Of a DNA stretch of 64,000 nucleotides, positions 21,926 through 33,490 are shown one piece after another. The translations under genes and the position numbers were made by a program. The notes under the pieces were generated by a model that had not been told where the DNA came from, ran no database searches, and was given only the letters and a program-made list of their open reading frames with translations. Origin of the DNA: Erinaceus europaeus (taxonomy: Eukaryota; Chordata; Mammalia; Eulipotyphla; Erinaceidae); contig NC_080172.1 of the NCBI RefSeq assembly GCF_950295315.1, forward strand, positions 77,271,118 through 77,335,117, written 5' to 3'. Positions within the stretch are counted from its first letter, which is position 1, and each line of letters begins with the position of its first letter.

Positions 21926-23183
21926 ACCCAGAATTTCAAGAAAGTCAGCAACTGGGGTCAGGGGCTGACTAGAAAAAAAAAATAACTATCTGGTATGATA
22001 GAAATATTCTAATATTTTGAAAGGCACGTGCTTAAATTATACAACTAGGATCTGTGTGGACTGAAAGATAACTTGCTTTGTAGGGTCATGTCTTACCCAG
22101 CTTTAAGTTCTGGTACCACATGGAAGTGCCATGAGACTGGGGTCATTTTAGTGCCAAAGTGTTTCTCCTTCTCCTTCTCTAAGTATATGTATATGTACAT
22201 ATGTACTTCCACCCATCTATCCCAGGATTGGTGAAATAGCACACGTGTGAGATCCTGGTGCAGAAAAAAAATCTGTATATTGCATTACATGCAAATTACA
22301 TCTTTTAAAAACAATCTAAGCTCTTCATTTACAAAGTTTTAAATTCTTGCCCAAAAGAGGAGCTTGAAGCTGGTGAAAGATATGACCAAACTAATAAAGA
22401 GCTTTAAACATCAATGTAGCTAAATGAAATTCTATTCAACTGTTGATAAGAAAAGCATTCACTATGCCATAACTCAGGTATATGGAAGAAAGGCATTTCC
22501 TTTCAGGTAATGCTAGTTAATGGGTTCTAGTTTACACAGGAATTAGAGTATTCTTTAAGAACTGGGTACACTTCTGTAATAACATATCCATAGATCTTCA
22601 TTGTCTATTGAAGTACACTAGGAATTTAATAATAGCGCTTCATCATAAAAGACCACAGTAAACCTAAGCCCGGTACAGATAAGGGAAGGTTGAACACAGT
22701 GCACTACGTTTTCCCATTTCCCATTTGTGTATTAACGTCCTAGAAAAACCTGAGTGGATCTGACATTCTTCCATTACATACCATATTTGGTAACAGAGAT
22801 TTGACATAAACAAGAGAATTGAAAAGGAATAAAAAACTGGCTCTTCCTTGGCTCATCAACACATGATGTTGGCTCAGGAACCATAGGTAGATGGGAATAC
22901 ATAATGGTTAAAGATACAGCTCCACCAGTGACTCTCTCCAGGAGATGGGGAAGAAAAAGGTAAATTTAGAGTTCAAGTTATATCTATAAAAAAGAAGACA
23001 AATTTTGTACCTCTTTCAGCAAAGTGCATTCAAATGATGAATTATAGCATCCATTAGTAGAAGGTTTAGAATAGTACCTGGGACAGTGACAAATAATAGC
23101 TGTCTGGAATACTGTCACTCATTGCGAATGAAGGATCAACTTACAGAAGCGCTACTTTCCCCCTTGGTGATGTTTATACATAC
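21926..23183. other. Intron 3 next to exon 3, mostly unassigned
   Basis: Apart from a possible old SINE remnant near 22060-22190 (GGACTGAAAGATAACTTGC ... CTTCTCCTTCTC), no repeat or exon was recognised. It runs up to the exon 3 splice donor. Confidence 0.45.
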
Positions 23184-23315
23184 CAAGTCTGGCTTCACCC
23201 GGAGAGTCAGGGGAAAGGAGAGCCATATGGAGTACAAGGTGGTGAACACTGTGGAGATCCAGGGCTGCTTGACCTCACGACTTCTTGGAATGAGGTGAAT
23301 CTGGTATTTGAGAAA
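23184..23315 (-). CDS. ALG14: ALG14 exon 3
   Basis: Third coding exon, residues 101-144. It is open at both ends with no Met start, so a start-to-stop ORF scan cannot show it. The minus strand reads acceptor CCCTTATAG, then FLKYQIHLIPRSREV, QPWISTVFTTLYSIWLSF and LRVKPDL, then donor GTATGT (23178-23183). The core IPRSREV, the STVFTTL block and RVKPDL are the family signature. Length 132 nt keeps phase 0 on both sides, matching exon 2. No stop or frameshift occurs. Compared with the human protein as I remember it, YYIHR is YQIHL here. The exon sits 29 kb from exon 2. The next exon, expected to start at the NGPGTC block, was not found from 1 to 23183. Confidence 0.95.
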
Positions 23316-23435
23316 CTATAAGGGAAAGAGCAAATATCCAAATCAGCTGGGCCACTGACACCAAAGTAAAACTTAATAAAAGTTAACAATTGTACAAACA
23401 GAAAATGCTTTCTTGATTTATTTACTTAATTAATT

Positions 23436-23738
23436 TTTATTGCCACCAGGGTTATCGCTAGGGTTCTATGCCAACAGTTATATGAATACACTGCTCCTGG
23501 CAGACATTTTTTTTTCTCCTTTTCTTTTCTTTTCTATTTTATTTGACAGGATAAAGAGAAATTGAGAAGGGAAGGGAAAGTAGAGTTGGAGATAGGGAGG
23601 GAGAGAAAAGGAGACATCTGTAGACCCTCTTCAGCTCTCGTGAAGCTTTCCTCCTGCAAGTGGGAAGCAGGAGCTGGAACCCAGGTCCTTGTACATGGTA
23701 ACATGTGTGCAACTGGGGGCACCACCACCCAGCCCCTT
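23436..23738 (-). mobile_element. SINE-1/2, long form
   Basis: TTATTGCCACCAGGGTTATCG, TTGACAGGATAAAGAGAAATTG, GGAACCCAGGTCC (B box) and ACCACCACCCAGCCCC end. About 120 bp 5' (in gene sense) of ALG14 exon 3. Confidence 0.85.
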
Positions 23739-24009
23739 TGAGTGTTTTTACTTTTCATTCAAAGTGCTTTTAAATTATAAAGCACCACAATGCCTTATGC
23801 AACATACATGCTGGATTATGACAGAAACGTTCCTTAGAAAAGATGTCAAAAGTCCCAGTGGATTTTTTTCTTTTCTTTTTTCTTTCTCTTTCTTTATTTC
23901 TTCCCCTCCCTTTTTTTTTCTAAGTAGAGGGTTATGGAAAGAGAGGGAGAAAAAGGAGATATACCATAGCACACCTGCTATGGTATATCATAAAATTTCT
24001 CCTTAATGT

Positions 24010-24265
24010 TGGTCAGGAGACAGCTCAACTGGTAGAGCACACACTTTACTATGAATAAGGACTCAAGTTTGAAGCCCAGACACTACACGGGAGCACTATG
24101 CAAAGGGGAAACTTCATGAATGGTGGAGCTGTATTAACATGTCTCTCTCTCGCTCTATCTCTCACTCTCTTGCCCTATTTCTGGAAAAATTTAAAATGGC
24201 TGCTGGAAGCAGTGGAATTGTGCATGTACAAAGCCCCAGTGAAGCACAAGTAGAAAAATTAAAAG
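24010..24265 (+). mobile_element. Old tRNA-derived SINE, long form
   Basis: GGAGACAGCTCAACTGGTAGAG head, CAAGTTTGAAGCCCAG B-box region, CT-rich middle, GCTGGAAGCAGTGGAATTGTGC 3' part. Confidence 0.75.
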
Positions 24266-24569
24266 TTAATTTCTGATATTCAAACAGCTTTTACAAATCA
24301 GTACTTAAGAGAAATAATCTAGCATTAATATGAGCAAGGGTTATGTACAGAAAATCTCAAACAGAAAAACAAAAACAAACAAACAAAAAAAACCAACCAA
24401 CAAGTACATGAGAGATGGTTAACAAGCCAAAAAAAAAAAAAAAAAGAAACACTCATTTTCACTTGCTTGACTGACAAAGATTGTGGATACCCGATACTGT
24501 TGAGGGAGTAGGGGAACTGACATTTGAACTCCCTAGGAAAATAATAGTGGTACAATTTTCTGGGACAAT

Positions 24570-24845
24570 AATCTAGAAATAAAAATTATTATTAGGATTT
24601 TAAATGTGTATACTTATGGATCCAATATTTCTACCTCCACAGATATGTTCCATATATTTACCTACATATTCATCCACTTTACCACTATATGTATGGAAAT
24701 TGGAAACAACTCAAATAGTCTTCCCAAAGGATGGAGAAGTAGTTTATATCCAATACAATAAAATATATGTAGATGTACTATCAAGTGACATGAATTCATA
24801 TGGAAAATACATAAAGATAAATTATTAAACTGAATATACAAACTT
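24570..24845 (+). repeat. Ancient L1 ORF2 3' fragment
   Basis: ATGGAAATTGGAAACAACTC followed by GATGGAGAAGTAGTTTATATCC matches the end of L1 ORF2 (LEATQ... DEW..YI) in degenerate form. Confidence 0.6.
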
Positions 24846-25058
24846 CAAGACAGTAGGCAAAATATGACCCAGTGAGTATTAAGAAATCACACACATAAAT
24901 GTCTGTATACATATTAATAAGTATACTATATTTGCATGGAGCCAACCTGGAACATCTTTGTTGCTTAGTAACATTTCAGCTGATGACGAACAATGAACTA
25001 CATATATGACAGTGGTCCCGGACAAAGAGCTGTACTGTGTAGTCTAGGTATATAGAAG

Positions 25059-25136
25059 GGTTTATAGGTCTTTGTAATTATCTAGGTTTATAGGTCTTTG
25101 TAATTATCTAGGATTATAGGTCTTTGTAATTACACT
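25059..25136. repeat. Tandem repeat, 3 x 26 bp
   Basis: Three adjacent 26-base units starting 25059, 25085 and 25111, each with TATAGGTCTTTGTAATTA; the last differs at few bases. Confidence 0.95.
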
Positions 25137-25196
25137 CTTGACACTTGCACAAAAATAATGAAAACTCTATCAATGCATTTGTCAGAATATATTTCT

Positions 25197-25506
25197 TTTT
25201 TTTTTTTAGTATTTTTCTTTTTTTTTTTAATATTTATTTTATTTATTTATTCCCTTTTGTTGCCCTTGTTGTTTTATTGTTGTAGTTATTATTGTTGTTG
25301 TCGTTGTTGGATAGGACAGAGAGAAATGGAGAGAGGAGGGGAAGACAGAGAGGAGGAGAGAAAGATAGACACCTGCAGACCTGCTTCACCGCCTGTGAAG
25401 CTACTCCCCTGCAGGTGGGGAGCCGGGGTTCGAACCGGGATCCTTATGCCGGTCCTTGTGCTTTGCGCCACCTGCGCTTAACCCGCTGCGCTACAGCCCG
25501 ACTCCC
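25197..25506 (-). mobile_element. SINE-1, well preserved
   Basis: Minus strand with intact GGTTCGAACCGGGATCC B-box side and GCGCTTAACCCGCTGCGCTA A-box side. Perfect TSD CAGAATATATTTCT (25183-25196, 25507-25520). Confidence 0.97.
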
Positions 25507-25636
25507 CAGAATATATTTCTATTGCTAAGTAATGGGCAGACATATTGACATTATATTTTCATTTCCCAGGTTAAACATATCTATGATTGAAATCTGCAAC
25601 CAACAAACCAGGGTTATTATTTCTATTATTATTTAA

Positions 25637-27476
25637 TTTCTTTATTGGGGGGGATTAATGCTTTATAGTCGACAGTGAAATACAATAGTTAGTTTGTACA
25701 TGTGTAATATTTTTCAGTTTTCCACATAACAATTCAGCCCCACTAGGTCCTCCTCTGCCATCATGTTCCAGGACCTGAACTCTACCCACCACCCCAAAGT
25801 CTTTTACTTTGGTGCAATATGTCCAGTCCAAGTTTTGCTTTGTGTTTTCCCTTCTGCTCTTATTTTTCAAGTTCTGTTTATGAGTGGTACCATCCCATAT
25901 TCTTCCTTTTCTTTCTGACTGATCTCACTTAACATGATTCCTTCAAGCTACATCCAGGATGGGGTGAAGAAGGTGAATTCACCATTTTTAATAGCTGAGT
26001 ATTATTCCATTGTGTATATAGACCACAACTTTCTCAGCCACTCTTCTGTTGTTGGGCACCTGGGTTGCTTCCAGATTTTAGCTATTACAAATTTTGCTGC
26101 TATGAACATATGTGTACACAAATCCTTTTGGATGGGTGTGTTTGCTTCCTTAGTATATATCCCTAGGAGAGGAATTGCAGGGTCATAGGTCCATTTCTAG
26201 CCTTCTGAGAGTTCTCCAGACTGCTCTCCACAGGGGATGGACCAATTGACATTCCCACCACAAGTGCAGGAGGATTCCTTTGACCTCACAACCTTTCCAG
26301 CATTTGTTGCTGCTACCTTTTCTGATGTATGACATTCTCACAGGAGTGAAGTGCAATCTCATTGTTGTCTTTATTTGCATTTCTCTGACAATCAATGACT
26401 TGGAGCATTTTTTCATGTTTGTTGGCTTTTCGGATTTCTTCTGTTGTGAATACTCTGTTCATATCTTCTCATTTTTGGATAGGGTCTTTTTTTTTTTTTT
26501 TTTTTGCTGAGTTTGGTGAGCTCTTTATATATTTTATTTATTAGCCTCTTTTCTGATGTGTGGCATGTAAAGATCTTCTCCCATTCTGTAAGGAGTTTCT
26601 TTGTTTGGGTGGTGGCTTCTTTTGCTGTGAGGAAGCCTTTTAATCTGATGTAATCCCATTGGTTCATATTTGTTTTCGTCTTCCTTGTAACTGGATTCAT
26701 TTCATTGAAGATGCCTTTAAAATTCATACAGAAAAGAGGTCTGCCAATATTTTCCTTTAAGTATTTGATAGTTCCTGGTCTAACATCCAATTCCTTGACC
26801 CATTTGGAATTTACATTTGTGTTTGGTTAAATATAGTGGTTTATTCCTCTATGCAAATACTAAGGTAGCAGAAGAAGAAATCCACAAATCAATTCCTTTT
26901 ACTATAGCAACAAGAACAATAAAATATCTAGGAATAAACCTAACAAAAGAAGTGAAAGACTTGTACACTGAAAATTATGAGTCACTATTCAAGGAAACAG
27001 AAAAAGATACAATGAAGTGGAAGGATATTTCATGTTAATAGATTAGAAGAATTAACATCATTAAAACGAATATATTACCCCAGAGCTATATACAAATTTA
27101 TGCAATCTCCATCAAGATCCCAACCATTTTTTTAGAAGAATAGAACAAATGCTACAAATGTTTATCTAGAACCAGAAAAAAACCTAGAATTGCCAAAACA
27201 ATCTGGAGAAAAAGAACAGAACTGGAGGCATCACACTCCCAGATCTCAAATTGTATTATAGGGCTATTATAATAAAAACTGCTTGGTACTGGAACACAAA
27301 TAGACACACTGACCAGCAGAATAGAATTGAGAGCCCAGAAGTAAGCCTCCACACCTATGAACATCTAATCTTTGACATGGGTGCCCAGACTATTAAATGG
27401 GGAATGGAGAGTCTCTTCAACAAATGGTGTTGGAAAAAATGGGTTGAAACATGCAGAAGAATGAAACTGAACCATT
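25637..27476 (-). mobile_element. L1 with 5' inversion (twin-primed)
   Basis: From 25637 to about 26841 the minus strand is L1 3' leader and ORF2 end (L1-B 32511 onward). From about 26843 to 27476 the plus strand is ORF2 from the preceding part (L1-B about 31885-32513). The two pieces meet in L1 coordinates with almost no gap, the layout of twin priming. AT-rich TATTATTATTTAATT-like flanks are the likely TSD. Frames contain stops. Confidence 0.9.
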
Positions 27477-27494
27477 ATTATTATTATTTTAATT

Positions 27495-27765
27495 GGTACC
27501 TGGAAATGAATGAACCCAGAACCTTGTGCATGTTCAATACCACCACTGAACTGTCTCCCTGGGTCAATTTTTGTATTCTTTATTTTAGAGACAGAGTGAA
27601 AGAGACAGAGATCAGAGTCACCATAGCTCAATTCCACCGTTTATGGGACTCCCCCAGTGCCATTCATGGTGTTCCTATTTATATATAGTGCCAGGCTTTG
27701 AAGCCAAGTTCTCATACATGGTGAGATGAGTGCTGTCCTGTGTGAGCTATATCCCAGCCTCTATT
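27495..27765 (-). mobile_element. Old tRNA-derived SINE
   Basis: ACCTGGAAATGAATGAACCCAG, TTTTAGAGACAGAGTGAAAGAG and GAGTGCTGTCCTGTGTGAGCTATATCCCAGCC read as a minus-strand tRNA-like head at the right end. Diverged from SINE-1 to -4. Confidence 0.55.
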
Positions 27766-28633
27766 GTTACTTGTAAAATTAAAGAAATCGGGAGTCGGGC
27801 GGTGGCGCAGTGGGTTAAGCGCACGTGGCGCAAAGCGCAGGGACCGGCGTAAGGATCCCGGTTCGAGCCCCCGGCTCCCCACCAGTAGGGGAGTCGCTTC
27901 ACGGGCAGTGAAGCAGGTCTGCAGGTGTCTATCTTTCTCTCCCCCTCTCTCTTTGTCTTCCCCTCCTCTCTCCATTTCTCTCTGTCCTATCCAACAACAA
28001 AGCAACGTCAACAATGGCAATAATAACTGAAACGAGGCTCTCCTCTCCCGGATCAACTAGGAATACCAAAGGAGACCACCCGGACCGAAACAAGACAGGA
28101 CTAGAATGAACACAGAAACCCAGTAAATCACCCGTGAGTACAAACACGCGTGGCTGGTGACAGAGAGGAGAGAGGGGCCTAAGGAGAGATTAAGTGACTG
28201 CTAACAGTTCGACAGTTTGTCAGTGGAGACACCACCTCCAGTCTGCTCCACCAACAAGGGGACAGCTGAAGGGAGGAAAGGACTCCCCAGAGACTCACCA
28301 AGTACAACTCTGAGTCTCCATTGCTACTACCCTCAGAATCTGGAGCAGCAACAGGGAGGGACACCAGGGCACAGAGATCTAACCGGGAAACTCAGGAGAA
28401 GACCTATACCTCGGTGGCATAGCTGAAGGGCTGTGAAAGTCTCTTTGCATAACCACTGGATTATCTCTGCCACACCCTGCTTTATCTCTTGGTCAGGAGT
28501 CATTGATTAAGCCAAGAAGCCTATTGATAGTTTAAAAGCCCTCAGGCTACCATAGCCTACAGGGGAAAAAAAAAAGGCTTTTACACCACTGAACTCCAAC
28601 TCAGGGATTGAAAAAACTGTTAACTTATATAAA

Positions 28634-29609
28634 ATGGTTAAAACAACAAGAAAAAATAATGGAGACTCGAACCAGGACAAGAGTCCAGCTAAAAGTCCTC
28701 CAGAGGGCGAAGCACAAAACAACGAGTTCAACATCCAAACATTAGCTAAGGAAATAATAACAGGAGTGAGTAAAGAATTTGAAAAAATTGTAATCAGAAA
28801 TGCAGGAACAACAAATGAGAATATGGAAGAAAATTCTAATAATCGCATGGTTATTAGAGAGCTGAAAGCTGAAATTGCTGAGCTAAGAAGGCAACTAGCT
28901 GAACAAGCTAAAACAGTATCAGAGCAGGGCAACAAAATAGATGAACTCCAGAAAGCAGTAGAGGGCAGAGAGAATAGAATCAATGAGGCTGAAGACAGAA
29001 TTAGCAAGATTGAGGATGAATTAGAGACAACTAAAAAAGAAGTAAGAGATCTCAAAAAGAGATTAAGAGATGCTGAAAACAACAACAGAGTCCTATGGGA
29101 TGACTTCAAAAGAAACAATATACGCATTATTGGCTTACCAGAGGAAGAAAGAGAAGGGGAGGAAGAAAGCGTTCTCCAGGCCATAATAGCTGAAAATTTC
29201 TCTAGTCTAGACAACACCAAAGACATAAAGATTCAAGAAGCCCAGAGGGTCCCAAACAGAATTAACCCAGACCTAAAGACACCAAGACATGTCATACTTA
29301 GATTGGAAAGGAATAAGGATAAAGAAAGGATCCTCAAGGCTGCAAGAGAAAAAACAAAGAGTCACCTACAAAGGAAAACCCATAAGATTAGCAGCAGACT
29401 TCTCCATACAAACACTACAGGCCAGAAGAGAATGGCAAGATATCTATCGAGTGCTCAGTGAGAAAGGCTTTCAGCCAAGAATACTATATCCTGCTAGATT
29501 GTCATTCAGACTAGATGGAAGCATCAAAACCTTCTCAGACAAGCAACAGTTGAAGGAAGCAACCATCACCAAGCCTGCCTTGAAAGAAGTTCTGAAAGGT
29601 TTCCTATAA
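28634..29609 (+). pseudogene. L1-B ORF1 (single-base frameshift)
   Basis: ORF1p RNA-binding chaperone. Residues about 72-155 form the coiled coil (heptads such as ELKAEIAELRRQLAE), the RRM-like domain starts near residue 161 (NNIRIIGLPE). Six A's at 29349-29354, versus five in L1-A, shift the frame at about residue 240; the alternative frame then carries TYKGKPIRLAADFS and ILYPARLSFRLDGS to the stop at 29609. Nothing else is broken. Confidence 0.93.
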
Positions 29610-29665
29610 ACAACCAGACCACCACAAATAGAACATATATCAAAACACTCTAAAACTCTACAAGA

Positions 29666-32600
29666 ATGGCGTTAAAATATCTTCAATCTTTGATATCAAT
29701 AAATGTGAATGGCCTGAATTCACCTATTAAAAGACACAGAGTAGGAAGATGGATCAGAAAACACAACCCAACAATATGTTGTCTACAGGAAACTCACCTA
29801 ACGCAACAAGACAAACACAGACTTAAAGTGAAAGGATGGAAAACTATCATTCAAGCCAATGGCCCACAAAAAAGGGCAGGAACAGCTATTCTCATATCTG
29901 ACATGATAGACTTTAAAATAGATAAAATTAAAAAAGATAGGAATGGACACTACTTAATGCTCAGAGGATCAGTCAATCAAGAGGACTTAACAATTATTAA
30001 TATCTATGCACCCAATGAGAAGCCATCTAAATACATCAAACTTCTACTGAAAGAGCTACAGCAATATATTAACAGTAACACAATCATAGTAGGGGACTTC
30101 AACACCCCACTATCTCAACTTGACAGATCATCCAGGCAGAAAATCAGTAAAGACATAAGGGAGCTAAATGAAGAGATAGATAAACTAGAACTATTGGACA
30201 TTTTCAGAGACATTCATCCCAAGAAACTGGAATACACATTTTACTCAAATCCACATGGATCATTCTCAAGGATAGACCATATGTTAGGCCACAAAGACAG
30301 CATCAGCCTATTCAAGAGCACTGAAATCATCCCAAGCATCTTCTCAGACCACAGTGGAATTAAACTAACACTTAACAATCAACAAAAGATTAGTAACAGT
30401 CCCAAAATGTGGAAGCTCAACAGTACACTTCTTAACAACTTCTGGGTCAAAGAGGAAATCAAGGAAGAAATCAAAATGTTTCGAGAGTTCAATGAAAATG
30501 AAGACACAAGCTATCAAAATATTTGGGACACAGCTAAAGCAGTCCTAAGAGGGAAGTTCATAGCTATACAAGCACACATTAGGAAACAAGAAAAGGCACA
30601 AATAAACAGCCTGATTGCACATCTTAAAGACCTAGAAGAAGAACAACAAAGGAACCCTAAAGCAACCAGAAGGACAGAAATTACTAAAGTTAGGGCAGAA
30701 ATAAATAACACTGAGAATAGGAAAACCATACAAAAGATCAATGAAAGTAAATGTTGGTTCTTCGAAAGAGTAAACAAAATCGACAAACCTTTAGCCAGAC
30801 TCACAAAACAAAAAAGGGAGAAGACCCAAATAAATCGGATAGTAAATGAAAGAGGAGATATCACAACAGACACTGCAGAAATTCAACATATCATGCGAGG
30901 CTTCTATGAACAACTATATGCCACCAAGTTAGAGAACCTGGAAGAAATGAATGATTTCCTAGATACCTACCAACTTCCAAAACTAAGTAAAGAGGAAGTG
31001 GATAACATGAACAGGCCCATCACAGCTAATGAAATTGAAACAGTTATCAAAAATCTTCCCAAAAATAAAAGTCCTGGACCAGATGGTTTTACAAATGAAT
31101 TCTACAAAACTTTCAAAGAAGAACTAATACCCCTACTTTAAAAAGTCTTCCAGAAGATTGAAGACACTGGAATACTCCCTGCCAGCTTCTATGAAGCCAA
31201 CATCACCCTGATACCAAAAGCAGACAGGGACACAACCAAAAAAGAAAACTACAGACCAATATCTCTGATGAACATAGATGCGAAAATATTGAACAAAATT
31301 CTAGCCAACCGGATACAGCAGTATATCAAAAAGATTGTCCATCATGACCAAGTGGGGTTTATCCCAGGCATGCAAGGTTGGTTTAATATACGTAAATCAA
31401 TCAATGTGATCCACCACATCAACAAAAGCAAGACCAAAAACCACATGGTCATATCAATAGATGCAGAGAAAGCCTTTGACAAAATACAACATCCCTTTAT
31501 GATCAAAACACTACAAAAAATAGGAATAGATGGAAAATTCCTGAAGATAGTGGAGTCTATATATAGCAAACCTACAGCCAACATCATACTCAATGGTGAA
31601 AAACTGGAAGCATTTCCCCTCAGATCAGGTACTAGACAGGGCTGCCCACTATCACCATTACTATTCAACATAGTGTTGGAAGTTCTTGCCATAGCAATCA
31701 GGCAGGAGCAAGGAATTAAAGGAATACAGATTGGAAGAGAAGAAGTCAAACTCTCCTTATTTGCAGATGACATGATAGTATACATGGAGAAACCTAAGGA
31801 ATCTAGCAAGAAGCTTTTGGAAATCATCAGGCAATACAGTAATGTGTCAGGTTATAAAATTAACATTCAAAAGTCAGTGGCATTCCTCTATGCAAACACT
31901 AAGTTAGAAGAAATTGAAATCCAGAAATCAGTTCCTTTTTCTATAGCAACAAAAACAATAAAATATCTAGGAATAAACCTAACCAAAGAAGTGAAAGACT
32001 TGTATACTGAAAATTATGAGTCACTACTCAAAGAAATTGAAAAAGACACAAAGAAATGGAAAGATATTCCATGCTCATGGGTTGGAAGAATTAACATCAT
32101 CAAAATGAATATATTACCCAGAGCCATCTACAAATTTAATGCTATCCCCATCAAGATCCCAAGCACATTTTTTAGGAGAATAGAACAAATGCTACAAATG
32201 TTTATCTGGAACCAGAAAAGACCTAGAATTGCCAAAACAATCTTGAGAAAAAAGAACAGAACCGGAGGCATCACACTGCCAGATCTCAAACTATATTATA
32301 GGGCCATTGTCATCAAAACTGCTTGGTACTGGAACATGAACAGACACACTGACCAGTGGAATAGAATTGAGAGCCCAGAAATGAGGCCCCACACCTATGG
32401 ACATCTAATCTTTGACAAAGGGGCCCAGACTATTACATGGGGAAAGCAGAGTCTCTTCAACAAATGGTGTTGGAAACAATGGGTTGAAACATGCAGAAGA
32501 ATGAAGCTGAATCACTGTATTTCACCAAATACAAAAGTAAATTCCAAGTGGATCAAGGACTTGGATGTTAGACCAGAAACTATCAGATACTTAGAGGAAA

Positions 32601-33490
32601 ATATTGGAAGAACTTTTTTCCGCATAAATTTTAAAGACATTTTCAATGAAACGAATCCAATTACAAGGAAGACTAAGGCAAGTATAAACCTATGGGACTA
32701 CATCAAATTAAAAAGCTTCTTCACAGCAAAAGAAACCACTACCCAAATCAAGAGACCCCTCACAGAATGGGAGAAGATCTTTACATGCCATACATCAGAT
32801 AAGAGTTTAATAACCAACATATATAAAGAGCTTACCAGACTCAACAACAAGACAACAAATAACCCCATCCAAAAATGGGGGGAGGAATTGGACAGAATAT
32901 TCACCACAGAAGAGATCCAAAAGGCCGAAAAACACATGAAAAAATGCTCCAAGTCTCTGATTGTCAGAGAAATGCAAATCAAGACAACAATGAGATATCA
33001 CTTCACTCCTGTGAGAATGTCACACATCAGAAAAGGTAACAGCAGCAAATGCTGGAGAGGGTGTGGGGTCAAAGGAACCCTCCTGCACTGCTGGTGGGAA
33101 TGTCAATTGGTCCAACCTCTGTGGAGAACAGTCTGGAGAACTCTCAGAAGGCTAGAAATGGACCTACCCTATGACCCTGCAATTCCCCTCCTGGGGATAT
33201 ATCCTAAGGAACCCAACACATCCATCCAAAAAGATCTGTGTACACATATGTTCTTGGCAGCACAATTTGTAATAGCCAAAACCTGGAAGCAACCCAGGTG
33301 TCCAACAACAGATGAGTGGCTGACCAAGTTGTGGTATATATACACAATGGAATACTACTCAGCTGTAAAAAATGGTGACTTCACCGTTTTCAGCCGATCT
33401 TGGATGGACCTTGAAAAAATCATGTTGAGTGAAATAAGTCAGAAACAGAAGGATGAATATGGGATGACCTCACTCTCAGGCCGAAGTTGA
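29666..33490 (+). pseudogene. L1-B ORF2 (one in-frame stop)
   Basis: Endonuclease/reverse-transcriptase frame of 1,275 codons including the terminal stop, close to the usual L1 ORF2p length. Endonuclease residues visible: E42 (LQETHL), D144 and N146 (VGDFNT), D204 (SRIDHM), D228-H229 (SDHSG). Reverse-transcriptase: D599 in [18 protein letters not shown], and FADD with D701-D702. C-terminal CX3CX7HX4C at C1129, C1133, H1141, C1146. The only lesion is TAA at 31139-31141 (codon 492), where L1-A has TTA; the same frame reopens and runs to 33490. Confidence 0.95.

Noticed and set aside
1..23183. ALG14 last coding exon
   Set aside because: Looked for the NGPGTC and C-terminal WPALKEKYP-type blocks on the minus strand and did not find them; most likely beyond base 1.
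28507..29226. 239-codon minus-strand ORF over L1-B ORF1 and leader
   Set aside because: It mirrors the Glu/Lys-rich coiled coil of ORF1 (giving Ser/Leu/Phe-rich antisense) and is broken in L1-A. A shadow, not a gene.
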